Shown here: positions 49,969-58,587 of the stretch, one piece after another
How the letters are laid out: every line of letters begins with the position of its first letter
Numbering within the stretch: position 1 is the stretch's first letter
Source: Bacillota bacterium
Lineage (GTDB): Bacteria > Bacillota > Sulfobacillia > Thermaerobacterales > RSA17
Length of the DNA stretch: 64,000 nucleotides
Direction of reading: 5' to 3'
Assembly (NCBI GenBank): GCA_017577485.1
Contig: PKRI01000005.1
Span: 1 to 64,000, forward strand
Position numbers and translations under genes: made by a program
The notes under the pieces: generated by a model
The model's database searches: none
Told to the model about the DNA's origin: nothing
Seen by the model: the letters and a program-made list of their open reading frames with translations, nothing else

Positions 49969-51149
49969 GGCAGCCCCCGGCCCTCGAGGCTGATGCGGCG
50001 GACGAGCCACGCATCCCGGGATCGGGTCCCCGGCACCCGGGGAGGCCCGGCATACCGCACGGTCCCCGGCCGCGGCCTGCTGGTCAGCACCACCACCCGC
50101 TGGAACAGCCCCTGCCGGACCAGCCGGGCCAGGGAAGGGCGCCGGGCCAGGTCCACCTCGTCGGCGGCGTGGGCGGTGGCCAGCACCCGCACGCCGGCAT
50201 GGGCGGCCTCCTCCACGGCCAGGGCGTCCCGGGCCCCGCCCAGTTCGTCAAAGGCCACCACCTGGGGGTTGAGGGCCCGCACGGCCATCTCGATGCCCGC
50301 CGCTTTGGGACAGCCGTCCAGCACATCGGTGCGGGGCCCGACGTCGCGGGTGGGCACACCGTCCCGGCAGGCGGCCAGCTCGCCCCGCTCGTCGACCACG
50401 CTGACCCGCAGCCCGGGAATGCCCCGTGCCGGCACGCCCCGCGAAAGCTGGCGCACCAGGTCCCGCAGCAGCGTGGTCTTCCCGGCCCCGGGCGGCGAGA
50501 GGATCAGGGTGTGGCGGGGCAGTGCGGCGGCGGCCTCCCAGACGGCATCAAGGACCGGGTCGGCGCATCCGGGCCGCTCCCGGGCCAGGCGGAAATTCAG
50601 GCCTCCCACGTGGCGCAGGCGCCGGATACGCCCGTCCTCCACCAGCAGGCGCCCGGACACGCCCACCCGGTGCCCCCCCGGCAGGGTGAGGTAGCCGTGC
50701 CGGGTTTCGTCGACGCGGCTGTAGACCGACGCCTCGCAGGCAATCTGCCAGGTCTGCTCGAGCAGGCCGGGCGTGACCGGCAGGGCCTCGTCCTCCTCGT
50801 CGACGGTCTGCCCGTCGGGCGCCACGAACCGGCCGCCTGCAGCCGTCACCACTTCCAGGGGGCGTCCGGCGCGGAGCCGCACCTCTTCCACACCGGCCCT
50901 GACGTCCGGCGACAGGCCCGCCAGGGCCCGCGCCACGGGCGGGGCCAGCCACGGCAGCAGTTCCGCCAGATCGTCGCGCACCGGCGGGTTGTCGACCGCG
51001 GCGCCGGGGTGGAGCGCACCACCGTCCTGCCGGCGCTTGGGCACGGGTTGTACCGGCGGGCGGTCTGTTGCCGGGCCTGGGACCCCGTGGGTCCCCGCCG
51101 GGACCGCGGGGCTGTCAAGCCTGCTGTCAACGCGCCGGGCCATCGCCAC
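49965..51149 (-). CDS. spoIIIAA: Stage III sporulation protein AA (SpoIIIAA), ATPase
   Basis: 394 aa. Secretion-type ATPase: Walker A SPPGAGKTTLLRDLVRQL near residue 218, Asp box VSVVDERGELAAC, VGPRTDVLDGCPKAAG and Walker B VVAFDELGG. Powers the SpoIIIA-SpoIIQ complex during engulfment. The first ~55 residues are Pro/Arg-rich and specific to this protein. GTG at 51149 follows GGAGGGACAGGTCCG. First gene of the eight-gene operon; a sigma-E-like promoter lies about 25 bp upstream. Confidence 0.94.
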   Translation of the reverse strand: MAMARRVDSRLDSPAVPAGTHGVPGPATDRPPVQPVPKRRQDGGALHPGAAVDNPPVRDDLAELLPWLAPPVARALAGLSPDVRAGVEEVRLRAGRPLEVVTAAGGRFVAPDGQTVDEEDEALPVTPGLLEQTWQIACEASVYSRVDETRHGYLTLPGGHRVGVSGRLLVEDGRIRRLRHVGGLNFRLARERPGCADPVLDAVWEAAAALPRHTLILSPPGAGKTTLLRDLVRQLSRGVPARGIPGLRVSVVDERGELAACRDGVPTRDVGPRTDVLDGCPKAAGIEMAVRALNPQVVAFDELGGARDALAVEEAAHAGVRVLATAHAADEVDLARRPSLARLVRQGLFQRVVVLTSRPRPGTVRYAGPPRVPGTRSRDAWLVRRISLEGRGLP

Positions 51150-51173
51150 CGGACCTGTCCCTCCGTCCGGTGC

Positions 51174-51204
51174 ATGCCTATGGGTCGTCCGCAGGCTTTA
51201 TGAC
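51174..51204 (-). promoter_or_regulatory. Candidate sigma-E promoter of the spoIIIA operon
   Basis: On the minus strand GTCATAA (51204-51198), 15 bp, then CATAGGCAT (51182-51174). This fits the sporulation mother-cell sigma-E pattern (CATA-type -35, CATACA-T-type -10) reasonably, and spoIIIA is a known sigma-E operon in Bacillus. Confidence 0.45.
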
Positions 51205-51601
51205 GGGGGTTCGGGAGGGTCGGACGGGGACCGCGGCGGTTAAGGCCGCCGGCTTCGGTCCAATCCGCGGAGGCCAGTGCCGATTTTGGACCTGCTCCGT
51301 GGCGGCAGGGGCCTGAGCGCGGGATGTGGTCCACAATCGGACCTGCGAGTTTACGGAAAGCGGCAGGCTGGGGTCAGGTTAACAGAAGTAGGGCGAAGGT
51401 CGGTATTGTTCGGCGCCTTCGGGACCCAGGAACTGTGAACTGTACCAAGAGTGGAACAACGAACTCCAGATAAGGACCCTGCCCCGTCCCTAAGCGGCGA
51501 CCCAGGCGCCCCCCGGCGCGGAGGGCACTGCGGAGGAGACCGCAGAGGACACCGGCCCGGCCGTTCCCCCGGCCCGGCTGCCCCGCATCACCCCGGCCCG
51601 G
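51205..51601. other. Intergenic region, no gene recognised
   Basis: About 400 bp between the spoIIIA promoter and the aminotransferase stop. No frame with a ribosome site, no tRNA fold and no U-run terminator was found. Two similar pieces, one with GGACCTGCTCC (about 51288) and one GGACCTGCGAG (about 51339), follow ATTTT or AATCG and may form hairpins such as GGTCC/GGACC. Confidence 0.5.
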
Positions 51602-52729
51602 CTACCCCTTCCCGGCCAGGTACCGGCTCACCCGCTCCAGCCCGGAGGCCACCACGCCGGGATCCTCGCCCATGCCGATCCGCACGCGATCGGGCATCTC
51701 GAAGGCGCTGCCGGGCACCAGCAGCACCCCCTCCTGCTCCATCAGGCCGCGGCAGAACGCCTCGGAATCGGCGGTGCGGCGCAGCCGGGGGAAGCAGACG
51801 ATGCCGCCGCGGGGCGCCACCCATTCGAAGTCCCCGGCGTGCCGTTCCATCCAGACCTCGATCTGCGCCAGGTTCCGAGCCACGATGGCCCGGGCGCGCT
51901 CCAGCAACTGCGGCCGCAGGTCCAGGGCCAGGCAGGCCAGGGCGTCGCTCAGGCGCGACACCGAAATGGTGACGTAATCGCGGTAGCCCCAGCACCGCTC
52001 CACGATGGGCCGCGTGGCCGCCAGCCAGCCGATGCGCAGCCCCGCCAGCCCCATGGTCTTGGACAGCGTCGACACCGACACGGCCCTGGGACTCAGGGTC
52101 CGGGCCGCCGGCGGGACTGTCCCGCCCCCGTGGACGATACCGTGGTAAGCCTCGTCGCACAGCACCAGGGCGTCGATGTCCTCGGCCCAGGCCAGGATGG
52201 TCCGCAGCGCGGCCTCGTCCAGCACGGTGCCCGTGGGATTGTGGGGCGTGTTGATGACGATCAGGCGCACCCGCCGGTCCAGCAGGCGCTCCAGGGCCCG
52301 CAGGTCGGGCACGAACCCGTCCTCCGGCCGCAGCCGCCACAGCCGCACCTCGGCCCCCGCCATGGCGGCGGCGCTGTAAAGCTGCTGGTAGGCCGGGAAC
52401 ATGCTGACCACCGCGTCGCCCGGCTCCACCAGCGCTCGGAACAGCAGGTAGTTGGCCTCGATGGCGCCCTGGGTGATCAGCACCTCTTCCGGTTCGATCC
52501 CGTACAGGGCCGCCACCCGCCGCCGCAATTCCAGGGTGCCCGGGGTTTCGTCGTAGGTCAGCACCAGTTCATCCAGTTCCCGGCGGGCCCCGGTGCGGCC
52601 CGCAGCCTCGGCCAGGGCCAGCAGTTCACCCAGGCGCAGGGGCTGCACGCCGCTCTCGCCCAGGTTGAAGCGGGCCCGCTGCTCGTGGGCCGACATCCAG
52701 CGCTCGACCAGAAAGGGAGTGTAGGCCAT
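51602..52729 (-). CDS. PLP-dependent aminotransferase, class I/II fold
   Basis: 375 aa. Fold-type I aminotransferase: LTYDETPGTLELRRRVAALY, ITQGAIEANYLLFRALVEPGD, NTPHNPTGTV (Asn contact to PLP), LCDEAYHGI, and the Schiff-base Lys in STLSKTMGLAGLRIGWL. The closest group by feel is that of capreomycidine synthase-like/aspartate-type enzymes; substrate unknown. ATG at 52729 has only a weak ribosome site (TGGAACACC). Divergent from spoVB, with a 180-bp shared upstream region. Confidence 0.85.
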   Translation of the reverse strand: MAYTPFLVERWMSAHEQRARFNLGESGVQPLRLGELLALAEAAGRTGARRELDELVLTYDETPGTLELRRRVAALYGIEPEEVLITQGAIEANYLLFRALVEPGDAVVSMFPAYQQLYSAAAMAGAEVRLWRLRPEDGFVPDLRALERLLDRRVRLIVINTPHNPTGTVLDEAALRTILAWAEDIDALVLCDEAYHGIVHGGGTVPPAARTLSPRAVSVSTLSKTMGLAGLRIGWLAATRPIVERCWGYRDYVTISVSRLSDALACLALDLRPQLLERARAIVARNLAQIEVWMERHAGDFEWVAPRGGIVCFPRLRRTADSEAFCRGLMEQEGVLLVPGSAFEMPDRVRIGMGEDPGVVASGLERVSRYLAGKG

Positions 52730-52908
52730 GTCTATCGGTGTTCCAGGGCTGATCGGGGGTTCCTGCCGCTGCGGGCGGCGCCGCCTACCCCGCGCAAGGC
52801 GTCCGGCGGGGCGCGCCGGCGCCGGATCCCGAGGCGGATCCCGGCGCCGGGCGGGCGTCCACCCGCGCATACACATTAGGGATTCCGTCCCGCAGCGGGA
52901 GGACGACG

Positions 52909-54639
52909 ATGAGGATGCCCCCCATCCACCTGCTGTTCCGGCTGCCGGCCTGGAGGCGGCCTCGGCCTCCCATCCGGACCGCGGCCGGTCCTTCCCCGGC
53001 CGGCCCGCCGCCGGCCGGGCCGCATCGCCGCACCCCTCCCCGATCGCTGGTGCGGTCCACCGGCCTGCTGGCGCTGGGCAACGCCGTCAACCGTGCCGTG
53101 GGACTGGTCTACCGGATGGTCCTCAGCCGCTTCCTGGGCGCCGAGGCCCTGGGCCTCTTTCAGATGGCCATGTCGCTGTACTTCGCGGTGCTGCTGCCCT
53201 TCATCGCGGGGCTGCCCAGCGCCCTGTCCCGGGTGGTGGCCGGCCGGCGCAGCGAAGGGGTCCCCGCCGACACCCGCCGGCTCGTGGTGCAGGTCATCGC
53301 CCTGACGCTGGCCTTGCTGGCGGTGGTCTTGGGCGCCATTCTCACCACCGGGTGGAGCCCGCCCGGCGCCGGTTGGGACCTGGCCAGGCAGCTGGTGCCC
53401 CTGCCGCTGCTGGCGCCGGCGGTGGCCCTGGCCGTGGTGTCGGCCGCCCTCCGCGGCGTGTTCTTCGGGCAGCAGCGGGTGCTGCCGGTAGTCTCGGCCC
53501 AGGTGGGCGAGCAGATGCTGCGGCTGCTGGTGCTGGCGGCGCTGCTGGGCTGGGCGGGGATGGGCTGGGCCGGCGTGGGCGGATCGGGGGCGGCTTCGGC
53601 GGGCGCGGCGGGGGCCGAGGCCCGGCTCAGGATCGTCATGATCAACCTCATCATCGGGGAGGGCGTGGGCTGCCTGCTGCTGTGGACCGCCTACCGCCGG
53701 CTGCTGGCCGAGCCCTGGGTCCTGCGGCCGCTGGGCGCACCGCGGCCGGCGGCCGGCGGTGAGCCCCAAACCCTGAGCCGGGTCGTCCGCATGGCGGTGC
53801 CCATGGGGTTGCAGCGGGCGGCCTGGAGCCTGGAACGGCTGGCCGAGGCCACCCTGATCCCGGCGGCCCTGCAGCGGTCCGGCGCCACCCTGGGCGCAGC
53901 GGTGGCAGCCTACGGCGAGTTGACGGCCATGGCCTCGCCTCTCATCTTCCTGCCCAACGTGGTGGTCCACGCCCTGACCCACACCCTGGTGCCCGGCGTG
54001 GCCGAGGTGACCGACCGGCCGGCCCTCCTCCACCACCGGGTGCGGCGGGCCCTGACCCTGACGGCGGACCTGGGGGTCCTCACCACCCTGGTGCTGGCCT
54101 TTGCCGGCGGGTGGCTCACCGCCGTCCTCTTCGGCTTCACAGGCGACGGCGCGGGATACCCCTCCGCCGGGCGGCTGGCGGAGCGGCTGGCACTGCTGGC
54201 GGCCGTGGTGTACGTGGACCACGTGGCCGCGGCGGTCCTCCGGGGACTGGAACGGGCCACCGAGCCCATGGTGGTGGACTTCGCCACGATGGGCCTGAGG
54301 CTCGGCCTGCTGGTGGTACTGGGCAGCCGCATGGGCCTGGGGATCGATGCCGTGGTGATCTCGCTGACGGCGGCGGCGGCCGCGGCCGCCCTGCTGGACC
54401 TGGCCCTGGCCGGGTACTACAGCGGGCTGGGCCTGGGCATCCTGGCGCCGGTGGTGCCCGCCTGGGTGGCCGGCGCGGCGGGGCTGGCCGCCGGCGGTGC
54501 GGTCCGCCTGGCCCTGGCGCCGCTGGCCGGGCCCGGCACCGTCCGGGCGGCGGCGCTGGCGGCTGCCCTGGCCTGCTACGCCGTGGTGCGGCTGGGGGCG
54601 GTGGTGTCGGCGGCCGGCTCCGGAGCCCGCCGTTCGTGA
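52909..54639 (+). CDS. spoVB: Stage V sporulation protein B-like flippase (MVF/MATE polysaccharide transporter)
   Basis: 576 aa, about 14 membrane segments. After a Pro/Arg-rich leader of 45 residues comes TGLLALGNAVNRAVGLVYRMVLSR and GAEALGLFQMAMSLYF, the SpoVB/MurJ-family opening; LFFGQQRVLP-like and IFLPNVVVHALTHTLVPGV blocks follow. SpoVB is thought to flip lipid II for spore cortex. ATG at 52909 follows GGGAGGACGACG. CATACACAT at 52868 resembles a sigma-E -10, but no matching -35 is seen. Its last 64 bp overlap the 3' end of the convergent P-type ATPase gene. Confidence 0.88.
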   Translation: MRMPPIHLLFRLPAWRRPRPPIRTAAGPSPAGPPPAGPHRRTPPRSLVRSTGLLALGNAVNRAVGLVYRMVLSRFLGAEALGLFQMAMSLYFAVLLPFIAGLPSALSRVVAGRRSEGVPADTRRLVVQVIALTLALLAVVLGAILTTGWSPPGAGWDLARQLVPLPLLAPAVALAVVSAALRGVFFGQQRVLPVVSAQVGEQMLRLLVLAALLGWAGMGWAGVGGSGAASAGAAGAEARLRIVMINLIIGEGVGCLLLWTAYRRLLAEPWVLRPLGAPRPAAGGEPQTLSRVVRMAVPMGLQRAAWSLERLAEATLIPAALQRSGATLGAAVAAYGELTAMASPLIFLPNVVVHALTHTLVPGVAEVTDRPALLHHRVRRALTLTADLGVLTTLVLAFAGGWLTAVLFGFTGDGAGYPSAGRLAERLALLAAVVYVDHVAAAVLRGLERATEPMVVDFATMGLRLGLLVVLGSRMGLGIDAVVISLTAAAAAAALLDLALAGYYSGLGLGILAPVVPAWVAGAAGLAAGGAVRLALAPLAGPGTVRAAALAAALACYAVVRLGAVVSAAGSGARRS

Positions 54640-56813
54640 CCGGCGGGGGCCCGCAGCAGGCGCAGCCCGTTGGCGACGACCACCAGCGTCGCGCCGGTGT
54701 CGGCGGCGATGGCCAGCCACAGCGACAGGCGGCCGGCCGCCAGCAGGACCAGCGCCGCCGCCTTGACCGCCAGCGAGAACGCCACGTTCTGGCGGATGAC
54801 CCCCAGGGCCCGGCGGGCCAGGTCCAGGGCCCGCGGCAGCCGGTCCAGGTCGTCTCCCATCAGGACCACGCCGGCGGTTTCCACGGCGGCGGCGGTGCCG
54901 GCCGCGCCCATGGCCACCCCTACCGAGGCCCGGGCCAGGGCCGGCGCGTCGTTGATGCCGTCGCCCACGTAGAGGACCCCGCCGCCCTCTTCCGCCTCCA
55001 GGGCCTCGATTGCCCGCATCTTGCCCTCCGGCAGCAGCCGGCAGCGTACCTCGTCGATGCCCACCGCCGCCGCCACCCGGCGGGCGGCGGGCTCGGCGTC
55101 GCCGGTGAGCATGACGATGCGGCGGACCCCTGCCGCCCGCAGCCGGCTGATCAGCGCGGCCGCCCCGGGGCGGATCTCGTCGGCCAGGGCGATGAGGCCC
55201 AGCCAGCAGGCGGGACGCCCGGGGCTGGCCAGGCGGGCCACGGCCACCACGGTCTTGCCCCCGGCCTCCAGGGCGGAGGCGGGAGCGGCGGCAGCGGACG
55301 GGTCCAGGCCGGCCTGGGCGGCTGCGAAAGCCAGGGTGCCCACCACCACGTCCATGCCCTGGACGCGGGCCCGGACGCCCTGCCCCGGATAGACCTCAAA
55401 GGATTCCGGCGGCGCCGGCTCGAGGCCCCGGGCCCGCGCCGCGGCCACCACGGCCCGCCCCAGCGGGTGCTCCGACGGCATCTGGGCCGCAGCGGCCAGG
55501 GCCAGCAGGCGGTCGGTGGGGGCGCCGGGCGCGGCCCCGTCCAGCCGCGCCACGTCGTCCAGCGGCACCGCGTCCGTTACCTGGGGGCGGCCCAGGGTCA
55601 GCGTGCCGGTCTTGTCCAGGGCCACCACCCGCACGCGGCTCAGGGCCTCCAGGTGGGCACCGCCCTTGATCAGCACGCCCCAGCGGGCGGCGCGGCCGAT
55701 GGCGCTGACCACCGCCACCGGCGTCGAGATCACCAGCGCGCAGGGGCAGGCCAGGATCAGCAGCGCCAGTCCCCGGTAAAGCCAGGGTTCCCAGGGTGCC
55801 CCGCAAAGCGGCGGGACCACGGCCACCAGGGCAGCGGCCGCCACCACCGCCGGCGTGTAGCGCCGGGCGAAGTCGTCGATCCAGCGCTGGACCCGGGCGC
55901 GCCGCTGCTGGGCCTCCTCCACCATGTGGATGATGCGGCTCAGGGTGGTGTCGCCGGCCACCCGGAGGGCGTCCACTTCCAGGTAGCCGTTCTCGCTGAC
56001 GGTGCCGGCGAAGACCTCGTCGCCGGGTCCCTTGTCGACGGCCGCGGCCTCGCCGGTGATGGGGGCCTCGTTGAGGGCGGCCCGGCCGGCGGCGATGCGC
56101 CCGTCCACCGGCACGCGGCCGCCGGGCCGCACCAGCACCCGCTCGCCCACCCGGACTTCCGCCACCGGCACCGGCACGACCCGGCCGTCGCGCAGCACCT
56201 CGGCCTCGGGGGGCGTCAGGTTCATCAGGTGGCGGATGGACCGGCGGGTGCCGGCGACCGCGGCCTCCTCCAGCAGCTCTCCCAGGGAATACAGGAACAC
56301 CACGGCGGCGCCCTCGCTCCACTCGCCGATGGCCGCCGCGCCCACGACCGCCAGGGTCATGAGGACGTTCATGTCGATGTGCCGCTGGCGCAGCGCCGTC
56401 CAGGCACCCCGGGCGGGCCGCAGGCCGCCTACGACGATGGCCGCGGCCCAGGCCGTCACGGCCCAGGGCTGCCCGGCCTCCAGCGTCGAGGCCAGGAAGC
56501 CGCCGGCCGCCAGCAGCCCCGACAGCAGCGTCGCCAGCGCCCGGGACCCGCGCCACCAGGCCTCGCCGCCGTGCTCTGCGGCGGCACCGGCGCCGTCGAC
56601 CCGTTCCGCCCGGTAGCCGGCCCGCCGCACCGCCGCCACCACCTCCGCGTCAACGGGGCGGTGGTGAGCCACCCGCATCAGGCCGGTGGCGAAGGACACC
56701 TCCACCTCGTCCACGCCCTCCACGGCCGACACCGCCCGCCGCACCGTCTCGGCGCAGTCGGCGCAGGTGAGGCCCGCCACGCGGTAGCGGCTGACCACCA
56801 CGTCCTCAGCCAT
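54576..56813 (-). CDS. Zinc/cadmium/lead-type P1B ATPase (CadA/ZntA family)
   Basis: 745-aa metal exporter. N-terminal HMA domain with GLTCADCAETV (residues ~14-24), transmembrane CPC at C356-P-C358 (ACPCALVISTP), phosphorylated Asp in D400-KTGTLT, a SEHPLGRAVV block for nucleotide binding and VGDGINDAPAL. The CPC motif with this HMA type and absence of a His-rich loop fit Zn/Cd/Pb export. ATG overlaps the ArsR stop by 8 bp, so sensor and pump are coupled. The C-terminal tail (PEPAADTTAPSRTT) lies antisense to the spoVB end. Confidence 0.92.
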   Translation of the reverse strand: MAEDVVVSRYRVAGLTCADCAETVRRAVSAVEGVDEVEVSFATGLMRVAHHRPVDAEVVAAVRRAGYRAERVDGAGAAAEHGGEAWWRGSRALATLLSGLLAAGGFLASTLEAGQPWAVTAWAAAIVVGGLRPARGAWTALRQRHIDMNVLMTLAVVGAAAIGEWSEGAAVVFLYSLGELLEEAAVAGTRRSIRHLMNLTPPEAEVLRDGRVVPVPVAEVRVGERVLVRPGGRVPVDGRIAAGRAALNEAPITGEAAAVDKGPGDEVFAGTVSENGYLEVDALRVAGDTTLSRIIHMVEEAQQRRARVQRWIDDFARRYTPAVVAAAALVAVVPPLCGAPWEPWLYRGLALLILACPCALVISTPVAVVSAIGRAARWGVLIKGGAHLEALSRVRVVALDKTGTLTLGRPQVTDAVPLDDVARLDGAAPGAPTDRLLALAAAAQMPSEHPLGRAVVAAARARGLEPAPPESFEVYPGQGVRARVQGMDVVVGTLAFAAAQAGLDPSAAAAPASALEAGGKTVVAVARLASPGRPACWLGLIALADEIRPGAAALISRLRAAGVRRIVMLTGDAEPAARRVAAAVGIDEVRCRLLPEGKMRAIEALEAEEGGGVLYVGDGINDAPALARASVGVAMGAAGTAAAVETAGVVLMGDDLDRLPRALDLARRALGVIRQNVAFSLAVKAAALVLLAAGRLSLWLAIAADTGATLVVVANGLRLLRAPAGHERRAPEPAADTTAPSRTTA

Positions 56814-57150
56814 GGCGCACGTGCTCCAGGCCCTGGCGCAGCAGTTGGACCACGTGGTCGTCGTCCAGCGCGTAGTAGGCGTGGCGCCCCACGCGCCGCT
56901 TGCGCACCAGGCGCAGGTTGCGCAGCAGGCGAAGCTGGTGGGATACGGCCGACGGCGTCAGGCCCAGAAGCCGGGCCAGATCGCCGGCGGCCCGCTCGCC
57001 GGCGCTGAGGGCGGTCAGGATGCGGATCCGTGTGGGATCGGCGATGGCCCCGAAGATCTCGGCCAGGCGCTCCACCTCGTCGCCTGCGGGCCGGGGCTCC
57101 GGTTCCGCGGCGGCAGCCTTCACGGGATCGTCACACTCCTCCTCGTGCAC
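56806..57150 (-). CDS. ArsR/SmtB-family metal-sensing repressor
   Basis: 114 aa. Winged helix with DPTRIRILTAL, LGLTPSAVSHQLRLLRNL and VGRHAYYALDDDHV. The alpha-5 site is complete: D-x-H, ten residues, H-x-x-H (DDHVVQLLRQGLEHVRH), as in SmtB/CzrA zinc sensors. The alpha-3 ELCxCDL cysteines of CadC are absent (ERAAGDL). So zinc is the likeliest signal. It precedes and overlaps the P-type ATPase gene. Confidence 0.9.
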   Translation of the reverse strand: MHEEECDDPVKAAAAEPEPRPAGDEVERLAEIFGAIADPTRIRILTALSAGERAAGDLARLLGLTPSAVSHQLRLLRNLRLVRKRRVGRHAYYALDDDHVVQLLRQGLEHVRHG

Positions 57151-57237
57151 CTCATCAGGACTGGCATCCCATCGCTCGCGGCGCCGCGGTCCCGCCTGCG
57201 GCGGCCGCGTTCACGATGCGGACAAAGCGGCGAACAA

Positions 57238-57253
57238 TTGAGCAAATCTTCAA
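57238..57253 (-). promoter_or_regulatory. Candidate ArsR/SmtB operator
   Basis: TTGAGCAAATCTTCAA, an A/T-rich inverted repeat (TTGA-N8-TCAA) 88 bp before the arsR start, in a locally A/T-rich island (57232-57270) unlike its surroundings. The SmtB/CzrA class binds A/T-rich imperfect palindromes of this kind. Confidence 0.35.
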
Positions 57254-57261
57254 ATATCCAT

Positions 57262-57296
57262 TACAACAAAACGGCGCCGGGTTCCTGCCGGCGCCG
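57262..57296 (-). terminator. Terminator after the DUF456 gene
   Basis: On the minus strand CGGCGCCGG-CAGGAA-CCCGGCGCCG followed by TTTTGTTGT. Ends the efp-DUF456 transcript. Confidence 0.75.
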
Positions 57297-57365
57297 CCGG
57301 ATGACCGCCTGCTCACCGCAGGTTCGCCGCTTCGACCCATCCCGGGCCGTTCAAACCGCCCTCCG

Positions 57366-57818
57366 TCAGAACACCCGCACGGCCCAGAGCGTCACCATCA
57401 GCAGGCCGATGCCGATCTGCAGCAGGATGCCGATCCAGACGCCGGCGACCACGCGCCAGCCCACCTCGGCCGCCCGCTGGGTGCTCCGGCCGCTCAGCAA
57501 CTCGCCGGCCACCGCTCCCAGCAGCGGGCCCACCAGCAGCCCGATGGGTCCGAACACCAGCGTCCCCAGCACGCCGCCCAGGAAAGCGCCCCACACGCCC
57601 CAGCGCGAGGCGCCGGCCCGCCGGGCCATGACGGTGCCCGTCAGGTAGTCGGCGGCCATGGCCGCCACGGTCAGGGCCAGCATGCCCAGCACAAACCGGC
57701 CGCTGACCACGGTGAAGCCGGTCCCCCAGGCGTGGACCAGCACGCCGGCGAAGATCAGCGCCACGCCCGGCAGCGCCGGGACCACGGTCCCGATCAGGCC
57801 TACGGCCATCAGCACCAT
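57366..57818 (-). CDS. DUF456-family membrane protein
   Basis: 150 aa. Family pattern GLIGTVVPALPGVALIFAGVLVHAW, then AADYLTGTVMARRAGASRWGVWGAFLGG, FGPIGLLVGPLLGAVAGELL; four to five membrane segments with Gly-zipper-like repeats. Function unknown. ATG at 57818 has no good ribosome site and would cut the first membrane helix short; in frame upstream a CTG (about 57851) follows GGAGG, before an in-frame TGA, so a CTG start is possible. 51 bp after efp. Confidence 0.8.
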   Translation of the reverse strand: MVLMAVGLIGTVVPALPGVALIFAGVLVHAWGTGFTVVSGRFVLGMLALTVAAMAADYLTGTVMARRAGASRWGVWGAFLGGVLGTLVFGPIGLLVGPLLGAVAGELLSGRSTQRAAEVGWRVVAGVWIGILLQIGIGLLMVTLWAVRVF

Positions 57819-57869
57819 GGCGAGGCCGGTCCAGAACGTCTCGGCAGGCAGCCCGCCTCAACCTCCGGC

Positions 57870-58427
57870 TCAGACGCGCCCCAGGTAATGGCCGGTGCGG
57901 GTGTCGACCCGGATCACGTCGCCGGTGTTGACGAACAGCGGCACCTGGACCACGGCGCCGGTCTCCAGCTTGGCGGGCTTGGTGCCGCCGCTGACGGTGT
58001 CGCCCCGCACGCCCGGCTCGGTCTCGACCACCTGCAGTTCCACGGAGTTGGGCAGTTCCACGCCGATGATGCTGCCCTCGTACTCCAGGACCTGGACCAC
58101 CATGTTCTCCTTGAGGAACTTCAGCGCGTCGCCCAGCACTTCGGCGCGGATGGGGACCTGGTCGTAGGTCTCCGTGTCCATGAAGTAGTACTCGTCGCCG
58201 CTGGAGTAGAGGTACTGCATCTCGCGCTTCTGGATGACGGCCTGCTCGACCTTCTCGCCGGCCCTCAGCGTGCGGCTGATGGTGGCGCCGGTCTTGACGT
58301 TCCGCATGCGGACCCTGACGAAGGCGGAGCCCCGCCCCTGCTTGACGTGTTCGGCCTCGAGGATCATGTAAACGCCGTCTTCGAAGTTGATGGTCAGACC
58401 GCTGCGCAGGTCGTTGGTGGAAATCAC
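57870..58427 (-). CDS. efp: Elongation factor P, Arg-tip variant
   Basis: 185 aa, three-domain EF-P. It starts ISTNDLRSGLTI; the tip loop reads EHVKQGRGSAF, so the residue that enters the peptidyl-transferase centre is R32 where Bacillus and E. coli have Lys, and Gln replaces the usual Pro before it. Later blocks EYYFMDTETYDQVPI and VPLFVNTGDVIRVDTRTGHYLGRV are canonical. Rescues ribosomes stalled at polyproline. GTG at 58427 follows GGGGAGGT. No EarP, EpmA or YmfI-type modifier gene is seen nearby. Confidence 0.95.
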   Translation of the reverse strand: MISTNDLRSGLTINFEDGVYMILEAEHVKQGRGSAFVRVRMRNVKTGATISRTLRAGEKVEQAVIQKREMQYLYSSGDEYYFMDTETYDQVPIRAEVLGDALKFLKENMVVQVLEYEGSIIGVELPNSVELQVVETEPGVRGDTVSGGTKPAKLETGAVVQVPLFVNTGDVIRVDTRTGHYLGRV

Positions 58428-58587
58428 GTCGCTGTACCTCCCCGCCGGACCGCCCCGGCACCACCGGGCCTTCCCGGCTTAAGTAGAGCCGGAACGATAC
58501 TAACGTAAGGATTTTCGCCCTCGCAACCAGAAATCGCTAATCGTATTCCCCCGGCCGACCGACGACAAAGACAGGAGGTGGACCCCA

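Noticed and set aside
54111-57008. 965-codon open frame on the plus strand
   Set aside because: Mirror of the spoVB tail and the P-type ATPase coding frame; Gly/Arg/Gln-rich, no domains, no ribosome site. Long antisense frames are expected at this G+C.
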